A stretch of 64,000 nt of DNA, from positions 62,001 to 126,000 of the forward strand of contig NZ_BMUL01000018.1 of NCBI RefSeq assembly GCF_014650175.1, written 5' to 3'. The translations under genes and the position numbers were made by a program. Below, piece by piece: positions 17,884 through 25,957 of the stretch. Below the pieces are notes generated by a model. It saw only the letters and a list, made by a program, of their open reading frames with translations, ran no database searches and was not told where the DNA came from. Every line of letters begins with the position of its first letter. The stretch's first letter is position 1. Source of the stretch: Streptomyces termitum. Lineage in GTDB: Bacteria; Actinomycetota; Actinomycetes; Streptomycetales; Streptomycetaceae.

Positions 17884-18552
17884 GTGTCCTTGACGGACGG
17901 CGAGAACCCCGGCGACCCCGGACCGGCCCCCGGCCGGGAGACCGCGCGGCCGGCCTGTGCCGAGGGCGGGGCGCGGCGCGGCCGGCCCCGCAGCGAGGCC
18001 GCCGACCAGGCGATCTTCGACGCCGTCGTCGGGATGCTGGAGGCCGGGGTCCCGCTCGGGGACATCTCCATCGAGCGGATCGCCCGCACCGCCGGCGTCG
18101 GCAAGGCCACCATCTACCGCCGCTGGTCCGGCAAGGAGGACCTCTTCGTCGAGCTGATCCGCTCGGTCGAGCCGCCCGACCCCGCGCTGCCCGGCACCTC
18201 CGTCCGCGACGACCTGATCATGTTCCTGGAGTTCATGCGGCAGCGCGGGCTCGCCAAGCGCGGCTCCGCGCTGCTGCGGAACGTCTTCGCCCAGATGCAG
18301 ACCCACCCCCGGCTCTGGGAGCAGTACCACCGCACCGCCATCGAACCCCGCCGCCGGGTGGGCATCGAGGTGCTGGAGCGCGGGGTCGCCACCGGCGAGG
18401 TCCGGGCCGACCTCGACCTGGACCTGGTCAGCGACCTGTTCGTCGGGCCCCTGCTGCTCCGCACCGTCCTCCACCCCGACGCCGAACTGCCGCCGGACTT
18501 CCCGGCCCAGGTCGTCGACGCGATCCTCGCGGGCGTCCGCCCGAGCGCCTGA
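17884..18552 (+). CDS. TetR/AcrR-family transcriptional regulator
   Basis: 222 residues from a GTG with GGCGGAG just upstream. A disordered N-terminal tail of about 35 residues precedes the helix-turn-helix (ISIERIARTAGVGKATIYRRWSGKEDLFVEL, about residues 60-90). The C-terminal ligand domain resembles the TetR_C_33-type group. Placed directly after the exporter, it is probably its repressor, released when a substrate binds. A tandem duplication of its last 12 bp lies just downstream. Confidence 0.88.
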   Translation: MSLTDGENPGDPGPAPGRETARPACAEGGARRGRPRSEAADQAIFDAVVGMLEAGVPLGDISIERIARTAGVGKATIYRRWSGKEDLFVELIRSVEPPDPALPGTSVRDDLIMFLEFMRQRGLAKRGSALLRNVFAQMQTHPRLWEQYHRTAIEPRRRVGIEVLERGVATGEVRADLDLDLVSDLFVGPLLLRTVLHPDAELPPDFPAQVVDAILAGVRPSA

Positions 18553-18901
18553 GCCCGGGCCCCGAGGCCGAGCGCCTGAACCCGGGGCCCTGAGCCCGCT
18601 CCCGGTCCCTGAGCCCGCTCCCGGGTCCGGCCCCTGGCCGAAGCGTCCTGGGCCGGACCCCCGCCCGGGTTCCGTTTCCGTTTCGCGGTACGGGTCCCGG
18701 CCGGGGTCCGTACCCCCGAAGCCGCACCCCGCGAATGTGCGCGTTCTGTCACAGCCCGCCCGAACCGGCTCTCCGCCGGAACTCCGGCACGCGCCTCGCC
18801 CGTCCCTGGGGGAGTGCGCCGGGCCCGGCATCGCCTAGGGTCGTGGCCGGGGCCCGGAGCACCGACGGCACGGCGGCACGGCAAGGCGAGTGAGGACAGC
18901 G
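18553..18901. other. 349-bp intergenic region, repeats and terminator
   Basis: It contains an imperfect copy (18568-18590) of the tetR 3' end at 18541-18562, an 18-bp direct repeat (18588-18605 and 18607-18624, sequence CCCTGAGCCCGCTCCCGG), a hairpin terminator, and a TAGGGT -10-like box at 18836-18841 about 60 bp before the next gene. No coding sequence is supported. Confidence 0.65.
18623..18660 (+). terminator. Hairpin terminator after tetR
   Basis: A perfect 11-bp stem (GGGTCCGGCCC at 18623-18633 with 18650-18660) and a 16-base loop, 70 bp past the tetR stop. Confidence 0.7.
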
Positions 18902-19930
18902 ATGGCGCGGGTGGACATGACGGAGACGGACCACGACGGCGCGGAGAGCGAGCCCTCCGCCCCGCGCGACCGGTTCCGCTCCGGTGCCCGGCGCCTGCTC
19001 CGCGACCCCGGGATCTGGCGGCGCGGCATCCTGCTGGCCCTGTGCGCCGTCGTCCTGACGCTCGTGATGGCCTTCCACTCACGGATCCCCAACCGGATCG
19101 GCAACCTCGGCAGCCTCACCGAGACCTTCCTCCCCTGGGCCGGCCTCCTCGTCCCGCTGCTCCTCCTGTGCGCCCTGCTGCGCCGCTCCGCCACCGCCCT
19201 GCTCGCCCTGCTCCTCCCGACGGTCGTCTGGCTCGACCTCTTCGGCGGCCTGGTCGCCGACAAGTCGGCGGACGGCGGCGACCTCACCGTCGCCACCCAC
19301 AACGTCAACGCCGACAACCCCGACCCCGAGGGCACGGCCCGTCAGCTCGCCGCCTCCGGCGCCGAGGTGCTCGCCCTGGAGGAGCTGAAGGACGGCATGG
19401 TGCCGGTCTACGAGCGGGGGCTGGCGAAGGCGTACCCGTACCACTCGGTCCAGGGCACCGTCGGCCTGTGGAGCAAGCTGCCGCTGCGCGACCCGCAGCC
19501 GGTCGACATCCACCTCGGCTGGACCCGCGCCATGCGCGCCACCGTCATCGCCCCGCAGGGCGAGGTCCGCGTCTACGTCGCCCACCTCCCCTCCGTACGG
19601 GTCAAGCTCAACGCGGGCTTCACCGCCAACCAGCGCGACACCAGCGCCAACGCGCTGGGCGAGGCCATCTCCGAGGACCGGGCGCCCCGGATCGTCCTCC
19701 TCGGCGACCTCAACGGCACCCTGAACGACCGCGCGCTCAACGGCGTCAGCGCCCAGCTCCGCTCCACCCAGGGCGCGGCCGGCGACGGCTTCGGCTTCTC
19801 CTGGCCGGTCTCCTTCCCGATGGCCCGGATCGACCAGATCCTGGTGCGGGGCGTCGAGCCGGTGTCGTCCTGGACGCTGCCGAAGACCGACAGCGACCAC
19901 CTGCCGCTGGCCGCCCGCGTCCGCTTCTAG
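18902..19930 (+). CDS. Membrane-anchored endonuclease/exonuclease/phosphatase-family protein
   Basis: 342 residues from the ATG at 18902, six bases after GAGG. Three membrane helices fill about residues 42-125. The rest is an extracellular EEP domain: VATHNVNADN (Asn), EVLALEELKDG (metal Glu), VYVAHLP, LLGDLNGTLND (GDxN motif) and SDHLPLAARV (catalytic His). Such enzymes cleave phosphodiesters of nucleic acids, sphingolipids or inositol phosphates. The helix arrangement is that of the common Streptomyces membrane EEP proteins. The substrate is unknown. Confidence 0.85.
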   Translation: MARVDMTETDHDGAESEPSAPRDRFRSGARRLLRDPGIWRRGILLALCAVVLTLVMAFHSRIPNRIGNLGSLTETFLPWAGLLVPLLLLCALLRRSATALLALLLPTVVWLDLFGGLVADKSADGGDLTVATHNVNADNPDPEGTARQLAASGAEVLALEELKDGMVPVYERGLAKAYPYHSVQGTVGLWSKLPLRDPQPVDIHLGWTRAMRATVIAPQGEVRVYVAHLPSVRVKLNAGFTANQRDTSANALGEAISEDRAPRIVLLGDLNGTLNDRALNGVSAQLRSTQGAAGDGFGFSWPVSFPMARIDQILVRGVEPVSSWTLPKTDSDHLPLAARVRF

Positions 19931-20003
19931 CCCGCCGCTCCCGGCCCGTCCCCCAGGAGCCCCCCCGCCCCGTGGCGCGGGCACGACCCACGGTCTGCCA
20001 GAA

Positions 20004-20024
20004 TTTGTTTTGAAAGAAAACAAA
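20004..20024 (+). promoter_or_regulatory. AT-rich palindromic operator before the MFS exporter
   Basis: TTTGTTTT (20004-20011), five bases, then AAAACAAA (20017-20024) make a perfect 8-bp inverted repeat in a locally very AT-rich stretch, 28 bp before the start codon. The form suits a MarR- or HxlR-type repressor. No such regulator is encoded next door. Confidence 0.6.
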
Positions 20025-20052
20025 CCCTCGGACCGGAAAGGGTCTCCCACCC

Positions 20053-21285
20053 ATGCCCGTGGCCCTGCTCGCCCTGGCCATCTCCGCTTTCGGCATCGGC
20101 ACCACCGAGTTCGTGATGATGGGCCTGCTGCCCGATGTCGCCGGCGACCTCGGCACCACCGTCCCCACCGCGGGCCACCTCGTCTCCGCCTACGCCCTCG
20201 GCGTCGTCCTCGGCGCCCCCCTGCTCACCGCCCTCGGCTCCCGCGTCCCCCGCAAGCGGATGCTGCTCCTGCTGATGGTCCTCTTCACCGTCGGCAACCT
20301 CGCCTCCGCCCTCGCCCCCGGCTACGGCTGGCTCCTCGCCGGCCGGGTCCTCGCGGGCCTCCCGCACGGCGCCTTCTTCGGCGTCGGCGCCGTCGTCGCC
20401 GCCCGGCTCGTCCGCCCCGACCGGCAGGCCCGCGCCGTGGCCACCATGTTCCTCGGCCTGACCGTCGCCAACATCCTCGGCGTCCCCGCCGCCACCCTGC
20501 TCGGCCAGCACCTCGGCTGGCGCGCCACCTTCCTCGTGGTCGCCGGCATCGGCCTGGCCGCCGTCGCCGCCCTCGCCCGGCTCGTCCCCGACCTTCCCCT
20601 CGACGACCACCGGGGCCTCGGCCGCGAACTGCGCGCCCTGCGCCGCCCGCAGGTCCTCCTCGGCCTGCTCACCGCCGTCTTCGGCTTCGCCGGCGTCTTC
20701 GCCGTCTACTCCTACCTGGCCTCCATGACCACCGAGGTGATGGGCTTCGGCACCTCCGCCGTCACCCTCGTCCTCGCCCTCTTCGGCCTCGGCATGACGG
20801 CCGGCGCGCTCGCCGCCGGACCGCTCACCGACCGCGCCCCGCGCGCCACCCTGTACGGCTCGCTGGCCGCCCTCGCGCTCGCCCTGGCCGCCTTCCGGTT
20901 CACCGTCCACGTGCCCTGGCTCGCCCTGGTCACGGTGGTGGTGCTCGGCGCCGTCGGCTTCATGACCACCACCCCGCTCCAGATGCTCGTCATGGAGAAG
21001 GCGAAGGACGCCCCCACCCTGGCCTCCGCCTCCAACCACTCCGCCTTCAACCTCGCCAACGCGGGCGGCGCCTGGGCCGGCGGCGCCGCCGTTGCGGCCG
21101 GCTGGGGCTGGACCTCCCCGGCCCTGGTCGGCTCGGCCCTCGCCGCCGCCGGCCTCGCCATCGCCGTCACCGCCGGCCTGCTGGACCGCGCGGGCGGCCG
21201 GCCCGGCGCCTCGCAGGTCGTCGCGCGGGGCGCGGGGGAGCCGGTCAGGACCCCGGTGCCGTCGTCTCCCGCCAGCGGTTCGTGA
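20053..21285 (+). CDS. MFS exporter, DHA1 (Cmx/AraJ-like) type
   Basis: 410 residues and about 12 membrane helices. GIGTTEFVMMGLLPDVA in helix 1 and GLPHGAFFGVGAVVAARLV in helix 5 are the hallmarks of the family that contains chloramphenicol exporters and purine/arabinose efflux proteins. LGSRVPRKRMLLLLM is the loop 2-3 motif. The last 41 bp overlap the end of nadE on the other strand. The substrate is unknown. An AT-rich palindrome at the promoter suggests ligand-responsive control. Confidence 0.87.
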   Translation: MPVALLALAISAFGIGTTEFVMMGLLPDVAGDLGTTVPTAGHLVSAYALGVVLGAPLLTALGSRVPRKRMLLLLMVLFTVGNLASALAPGYGWLLAGRVLAGLPHGAFFGVGAVVAARLVRPDRQARAVATMFLGLTVANILGVPAATLLGQHLGWRATFLVVAGIGLAAVAALARLVPDLPLDDHRGLGRELRALRRPQVLLGLLTAVFGFAGVFAVYSYLASMTTEVMGFGTSAVTLVLALFGLGMTAGALAAGPLTDRAPRATLYGSLAALALALAAFRFTVHVPWLALVTVVVLGAVGFMTTTPLQMLVMEKAKDAPTLASASNHSAFNLANAGGAWAGGAAVAAGWGWTSPALVGSALAAAGLAIAVTAGLLDRAGGRPGASQVVARGAGEPVRTPVPSSPASGS

Positions 21286-23026
21286 CCGGCAGCCGCCGGT
21301 CCTTGCCGAAGCCCTTCGCCGAGATCTTGGTCCCCGGCGGGTACTGGCGCCGCTTGTACTCCGCCGCGTCCACCATCCGCAGCGTCCGCACCACCAGCTC
21401 CTCGTCGAAGCCGGCCGCCACGATCGCGTCCTTGCCCTCGTCCCCGTCGACGTACCGGGCGAGGATCCGGTCGAGCACGTCGTAGTCCGGCAGCGAGTCG
21501 GTGTCCACCTGGCCGGGGCGCAGCTCGGCGCTGGGCGGCTTGGCGATCGAGTTCTCCGGGATCGGCGGGGTCCGGTCGCGCGCGGCGGCGGCCCGGTTGC
21601 GCCAGCGGGCCAGCCGGAAGACGTCCGTCTTGTAGACGTCCTTGATCGGGCCGTACGCGCCGACGGAGTCGCCGTACAGCGTCGAGTACCCCACCGCCAG
21701 CTCCGACTTGTTGCCCGGGGCGAGGACGAGGTGGCCCTCCTGGTTGGAGATCGTCATCAGGGTCGTGCCGCGCACCCGCGACTGGAGGTTCTCCTCCGCC
21801 AGGCCGGTCGGCTCCAGCGCCGCCCGGTAGGCGTCGACCATCGGCTCGACGGAGACGGTCCGCAGGCGCAGACCGGTGCGCCGGGCCAGCTCCGCCGCGT
21901 CCTCCTTCGAGTGCTCGGAGGAGTACTTCGACGGCATCGACACCCCGTGCACCCGGTCCGCGCCCAGCGCGTCGCAGGCGATCGCGGCGACCAGCGCCGA
22001 GTCGATCCCGCCGGAGAGCCCGATCACCACCGACCGGAAGCCGTTCTTCGCCACGTACGCGCGCAGCCCGACGACGAGCGCCGAGTAGACCTCCTCGTCG
22101 CCGTCGAGCCGGTCCGCGACACCGCCCGTCAGCTCCGGCTCGTACGTCGGCAGCGCCTCGGCCGCCGGACCCTCCAGGACCGCCCGGTCCACCCGCAGCC
22201 CGTCGTCCACCACCGTGCCCGGCGCGGGCGCCTCCGGGTCGTGCGCCGGCAGGTCCAGGTCGAGCAGCACGCACCCCTCCGCGAACTGCGGGGCCCGCGC
22301 CAGCACCCCGCCCTCCGCGTCCACCACGATCGAGTCGCCGTCGAAGACCAGCTCGTCCTGGCCGCCGGTGCTCGCCAGGTACGCGGTCGTGCAGCCGGCC
22401 TCCCGGGCCCGCCGCCGGACCAGCTCCAGCCGGGTGTCGTCCTTGTCCCGCTCGTACGGGGAGGCGTTCAGCGACAGCAGCAGCCCGGCGCGGGCACTGC
22501 GCGCCGCCGGCACCCGGCCGCCCTCCTGCCACAGGTCCTCGCAGATCGCGAGCGCCACGTCCACCCCGCGCACCCGCAGCACCGGCAGCGTGTCTCCCTG
22601 CACGAAGTAGCGGAACTCGTCGAAGACGCCGTAGTTCGGCAGGTGGTGCTTGGCGAGGCGGAGCACCGGCCGGCCCCGGTGCAGCACCGCCGCCGCGTTC
22701 TCCGGCGCGCCCGCCGGACGGCCCAGCCGGGGCACCGCCCGCTCCGAGCGGTCGAGGTAGCCGACGGCCACCGGCACCTCGCCGAGGCCCTCGTCGGCGA
22801 GCCGCCGCGCGAGCGCGAGCAGCGCCGCCCGGGACGCCTCGACGAAGGACGGCCGCAGGGCCAGGTCCTCGACGGGATAGCCGGTCAGCGCCATCTCGGG
22901 GAAGGCGACGAGGTGCGCGCCCTGCCCGACGGCGTGCCGGGTCCAGCGGACGACCGCCTCGGAGTTCCCGGCGACGTCCCCGACGGTCGAGTCGATCTGA
23001 TTCAGCGCGAGGCGTAGTTGAGGCAC
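21245..23026 (-). CDS. nadE: Glutamine-dependent NAD+ synthase
   Basis: 593 residues from a GTG at 23026. The N-terminal nitrilase-type glutaminase domain has its triad Glu44 (AFPEMALTGYP), Lys126 (LAKHHLPNYG) and Cys162 (AICEDLW). The C-terminal synthetase domain has the PP-loop SGGIDS at 338-343 and the GNKSELAVGYSTLYGD segment. It makes NAD+ from deamido-NAD+ with ATP, using ammonia released from glutamine, in the cytoplasm. The 3' end runs 41 bp into the end of the convergent exporter gene. The ribosome site is weak (TGGGGGC). Confidence 0.95.
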   Translation of the reverse strand: MPQLRLALNQIDSTVGDVAGNSEAVVRWTRHAVGQGAHLVAFPEMALTGYPVEDLALRPSFVEASRAALLALARRLADEGLGEVPVAVGYLDRSERAVPRLGRPAGAPENAAAVLHRGRPVLRLAKHHLPNYGVFDEFRYFVQGDTLPVLRVRGVDVALAICEDLWQEGGRVPAARSARAGLLLSLNASPYERDKDDTRLELVRRRAREAGCTTAYLASTGGQDELVFDGDSIVVDAEGGVLARAPQFAEGCVLLDLDLPAHDPEAPAPGTVVDDGLRVDRAVLEGPAAEALPTYEPELTGGVADRLDGDEEVYSALVVGLRAYVAKNGFRSVVIGLSGGIDSALVAAIACDALGADRVHGVSMPSKYSSEHSKEDAAELARRTGLRLRTVSVEPMVDAYRAALEPTGLAEENLQSRVRGTTLMTISNQEGHLVLAPGNKSELAVGYSTLYGDSVGAYGPIKDVYKTDVFRLARWRNRAAAARDRTPPIPENSIAKPPSAELRPGQVDTDSLPDYDVLDRILARYVDGDEGKDAIVAAGFDEELVVRTLRMVDAAEYKRRQYPPGTKISAKGFGKDRRLPVTNRWRETTAPGS

Positions 23027-23088
23027 GCCCCCAGTGTAATCGTCAGACCGACGCTATGTCCGGGGAACCGCACCCGCGCGGGAAACGC

Positions 23089-23120
23089 CGAACGGCCCGG
23101 ACGGGGGTCCGGGCCGTTCG
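23089..23120 (-). terminator. Strong hairpin terminator after the CBS-domain gene
   Basis: A perfect 14-bp stem (23089-23102 with 23107-23120) and a GGGG loop. It lies 43 bp past the CBS gene and before nadE on the same strand, so it separates the two transcripts. Confidence 0.82.
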
Positions 23121-23163
23121 GGGTGGTGCGAAGACCTCGGGCGCCTCAGAGGACCAGGAGGCT

Positions 23164-23583
23164 TCAGGAGGCCGCGTACACGCTCGCGCAGAACGCCTTC
23201 AGCTGCTCGTCCGAGAGCCGCTGGGCCAGGTCCGCCTCGCTGATCATGCCGACCAGCCGCTTGTTCTCGATCACCGGCAGCCGCCGGATCTGGTGGCTCT
23301 GCATCTCCTCCAGGACGGCGCCCACGTCCGCCCCCGAGTCGATCCAGCGCGGCGTGCCCTGGACGATCTCCCCGCAGGTCACCTTCGCCGGGTCGTGGCC
23401 CATCGCCACGCAGCGGACCACGATGTCGCGGTCGGTGACGATGCCGCAGAGCCGCTCGTTCTCGTCGGCGACGGGGAGCGCCCCCACGTTCAGGTTGCGC
23501 ATCATCTGCGCGGCGCGGTCCAGCGTCTCGTGGGCCGGGATCCACTCGGCTCCCGGGTGCATGATGTCCTTCGCCGTGGTCAT
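23164..23583 (-). CDS. Two-CBS-domain protein (hypoxic response protein 1-like)
   Basis: 139 residues: a tandem CBS pair and little else. The first CBS starts at TAKDIMHPGAEWIPAHETLDRAAQMM and closes with GIVTDRDIVVR, the second with RRLPVIENKRLVGMISEADLAQRL. The TDRDI and SEADL ends mark the usual adenosine-ligand sites. The layout matches mycobacterial Hrp1. CBS pairs sense AMP, ATP, NAD or SAM. The partner is unknown. Confidence 0.88.
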   Translation of the reverse strand: MTTAKDIMHPGAEWIPAHETLDRAAQMMRNLNVGALPVADENERLCGIVTDRDIVVRCVAMGHDPAKVTCGEIVQGTPRWIDSGADVGAVLEEMQSHQIRRLPVIENKRLVGMISEADLAQRLSDEQLKAFCASVYAAS

Positions 23584-23661
23584 GGGGTGCGTGCCTTTCC
23601 GTCGACGCCGTCACGTGTGCCGTGCGTACGGGGTCCCCGAGCGCCTTCATTCTGCGGGCAC

Positions 23662-23705
23662 GCACCGGCCCCCGCGACCGCAGCGGGTCACGGGGGCCGG
23701 GGTGC
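23662..23705 (-). terminator. Hairpin terminator after the DUF305 gene
   Basis: GGCCCCCG (23667-23674) pairs with CGGGGGCC (23691-23698); GCACC outside it pairs with GGTGC after a two-base bulge. It lies between the DUF305 stop and the start of the CBS gene. Confidence 0.7.
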
Positions 23706-23715
23706 GGCGGACCGC

Positions 23716-24351
23716 TCAGGCGGTGGCGCCGCGCTTGCGCAGCATGTCCGCCATCAGGGCGATCTCCGACTCCTGGGCGTCGACCATGCCCTGGGCCAGG
23801 TCCCGCTGGAGCGGCACCGCGCAGCGCTCCACACAGCCCTGGGCCATGTGCACGCCGCCCCGGTGGTGCGCGGTCATCAGCTTCAGGTACAGGACCTCGG
23901 CCTCCTTGCCGGACGCCTTGCGCAGCGCGTCGAGCTGGGCGTTGGTCGCCATGCCGGGCATGAGGGCGCCGTCCTTGGGGGCGGAGTCGCCGGTGACGGG
24001 CATGTCCATCCACGTCATCGGAGCCGTACCGGACTGGACCTTCGGCAGCCCCCACATGTCCAGCCAGCCGAGCATCATGCCCCGCTGGTTGGCCTGGGTG
24101 TTGGCGATGTCGTACGCGAGCCGGCGGACCTCCTCGTCCCGGGTGCGGTCCCGGACGATGAAGGACATCTCGACGGCCTGCTGGTGGTGGACCGACATGT
24201 CCCGGGCGAAACCGGCGTCCGCGGAGGCGGTGCCCGGCACCGGGGGCGCCTCGTCGCGGTCGGCCGAGGCGACGGTGACCGCGCCCGCGGCGAACAGCAC
24301 CGACAGGGCGACCGCCGTCACCGCCGCGTACCGCGTGCGGCGGGGGGTCAC
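23716..24351 (-). CDS. DUF305-family secreted protein
   Basis: 211 residues from a GTG at 24351 that overlaps the upstream stop by four bases (GTGA). It begins with a Tat/Sec-like signal (RRTRYAAVTAVALSVLFAAG). The mature part is a helical DUF305 domain with DMSVHHQQAVEMSFI and LMTAHHRGGVHMAQG: paired His and Met residues that are a plausible metal site. Members related to the cyanobacterial copper protein CopM bind copper. It is coupled to the DUF3105 protein encoded before it, so the two probably work together at the cell surface. Confidence 0.88.
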   Translation of the reverse strand: MTPRRTRYAAVTAVALSVLFAAGAVTVASADRDEAPPVPGTASADAGFARDMSVHHQQAVEMSFIVRDRTRDEEVRRLAYDIANTQANQRGMMLGWLDMWGLPKVQSGTAPMTWMDMPVTGDSAPKDGALMPGMATNAQLDALRKASGKEAEVLYLKLMTAHHRGGVHMAQGCVERCAVPLQRDLAQGMVDAQESEIALMADMLRKRGATA

Positions 24352-25025
24352 TGGCCCATCCCGGCGCCGCCCATGCCGTCGGCGCCGACACCGCCGGTGC
24401 AGGCCGCGCCGGGCTCCGGGGTCTGGGCGCCCTGGACGTACTTGGTGAAGAAGGCGTCGACGCGCGGGTCGGTGGCGCTGTCCACGGTGACCTGCTTGCC
24501 CCAGGCGCTCAGCATGATCGCGCCGCTCTGGCCGTCGACCGGGCTCATCAGCGTGTAGGGGGTGCCGGAGACCTTGTCCTTCAGCTTCTTGACGTCGGCC
24601 TCGGCGGCCTTCTTGTTGTACGTCACCCACACGGCGCCGTGCTCCAGGGAGTGCACGGCGTGCACCTCGGGGACGGCCTTGTCGTAGACGTCGCCGTCGC
24701 AGTTCAGCCAGACCGGGTGGTGGTCGCCGCCGACCGGCGGCGTGGTGTCGTACTTCACGGCCGTCTCGACGTGGTTGCGGCCGAGCTTCTTCGCGTCCCA
24801 GGACTTCTCGCCGGCGATCGGCGCCTTGGCGGCGGCGGCCTTGGCGTCCTCCTCGTCGGACTTCTTCATCAGCACGAAGGTGCCGAAGCCGACGAGGCTC
24901 AGCACGACGACGGCGGAGACGCCGATGGTGAGGAAGCGGTTGCGACGCTCCCGGGCCTGCTCGGCGCGGCGCATCTCCTCTATTCGGGCGCGGCGGTCGG
25001 CGGAGGTGGAGCGGTTGGCGGCCAT
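24348..25025 (-). CDS. DUF3105-family membrane-anchored protein
   Basis: 225 residues from the ATG at 25025 after AAGGACGAG. A charged cytoplasmic N-terminus (about 1-30) is followed by one membrane helix (LTIGVSAVVVLSLVGFGTFVLM) and an extracellular DUF3105 domain with NHVETAVKYDTTPPVGGDHHPVWLNCDGDVYDKAV, HSLEHGAVWVTY and a C-terminal Cys. The several conserved His residues and the two cysteines suggest metal or redox chemistry, not proven. It is translationally coupled to the DUF305 gene, a pairing common in actinobacteria. Confidence 0.85.
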   Translation of the reverse strand: MAANRSTSADRRARIEEMRRAEQARERRNRFLTIGVSAVVVLSLVGFGTFVLMKKSDEEDAKAAAAKAPIAGEKSWDAKKLGRNHVETAVKYDTTPPVGGDHHPVWLNCDGDVYDKAVPEVHAVHSLEHGAVWVTYNKKAAEADVKKLKDKVSGTPYTLMSPVDGQSGAIMLSAWGKQVTVDSATDPRVDAFFTKYVQGAQTPEPGAACTGGVGADGMGGAGMGQ

Positions 25026-25092
25026 GGTGGTCTCGTCCTTCTGGTCATGAAAAGTCAAGGGGGGGTGTGCGACAGGGGAGGGCGGACAGGCC

Positions 25093-25743
25093 CTAGGTGC
25101 GAAGAACTTGAAGGACGTGCAGGTCCGGGGCGCGCGGCCGGACCCCGGGACGCAGCACCGCACCGTCACCGGCCCCCACGTCGAAACGCGGCGGCCGGCC
25201 CTCGGTGTGCAGCGGCGGGTCCAGGGGCGGGGCACTGAGCACCGCGGGGGAGAGCGAGGGGAAGAGCGAACAGCCGCCCCCGTCGTACGGGCAGACCACG
25301 TAGGTCGCGCGGTCGGCCTCGGGCGCGGAGAGGGGAGCACGGGCCGGTACGGCGCCGGGGGCGGCGGCCCGGAGGCCCGACGAGGCGCCCGGGAGGCTCG
25401 ACGGCGCGGTCCGGGGGCCCGGGAGGGCGGCCCGGGGGCCTGACAGAGCGGTTTGGGGGCCCGACAGGGCGGCCCCAGGGCCTGACGAGGCGGTCGCGCG
25501 GTCCGACAGGGCGGTCGGGAGGTCGGGGAAGGCGGCGCGGGCGACGCCCCGCCCGTGACCCGTATGGCCCCCCGGCCCGTCGCCGCCCGGACCGCCCGCT
25601 CCCGAGCCCCCCGCGGACCCGCCGGGCCCGGCCGGACCGCCGCCGAGGCAGACGAAGAGCGCGGCGAGGAGCGTCGCCACGGCACTCACCAGTGCCATGG
25701 GACGCGCGTTCCGGGACAGGCGTTCGAGCCGTGTGGCCCCCAT
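25093..25743 (-). CDS. Hypothetical exported Gly/Pro/Ala-rich protein
   Basis: 216 residues. One hydrophobic segment (ALVSAVATLLAALFVCLGG, residues about 17-35) is followed by a Gly-rich stretch and degenerate repeats of the kind SGPxxALSGPRxALPGPR (about residues 85-120), then a more ordered end with two cysteines (YVVCPYDGGGCSLFPS). It lies 67 bp before the DUF3105 gene on the same strand and may head that operon. Codon third positions are strongly GC, so it is likely real. No family recognised. Confidence 0.6.
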   Translation of the reverse strand: MGATRLERLSRNARPMALVSAVATLLAALFVCLGGGPAGPGGSAGGSGAGGPGGDGPGGHTGHGRGVARAAFPDLPTALSDRATASSGPGAALSGPQTALSGPRAALPGPRTAPSSLPGASSGLRAAAPGAVPARAPLSAPEADRATYVVCPYDGGGCSLFPSLSPAVLSAPPLDPPLHTEGRPPRFDVGAGDGAVLRPGVRPRAPDLHVLQVLRT

Positions 25744-25858
25744 GGGCGCCGATCGTAGTGGGCGAAGGCGTCCCGTGGGCCGAACGGGGTACGACTCGGG
25801 CCCTTCCCCGGCCCTTCCCCGGTTACCTCTGTCACACCCGGACGGGCAAGATGGGTGT

Positions 25859-25874
25859 GCAACGTGCGCGAAAC
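25859..25874 (+). promoter_or_regulatory. Candidate GlnR half-site upstream of glnA2
   Basis: GCAAC, six bases, GAAAC matches the a-box/b-box spacing of the GlnR consensus (gTnAc-n6-GaAAc) seen in full before glnII. Only one a/b pair is visible here, 83 bp before the start codon. Direct control of this gene by GlnR is therefore only a suggestion. Confidence 0.35.
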
Positions 25875-25957
25875 CATGTGGTGGGATGCTCAGGTGCCCC
25901 CCGATGTGCCCGAGGCGGTGGGATCAGGCGGCCTGACCAGCGAGGATGGGTGTGGAA

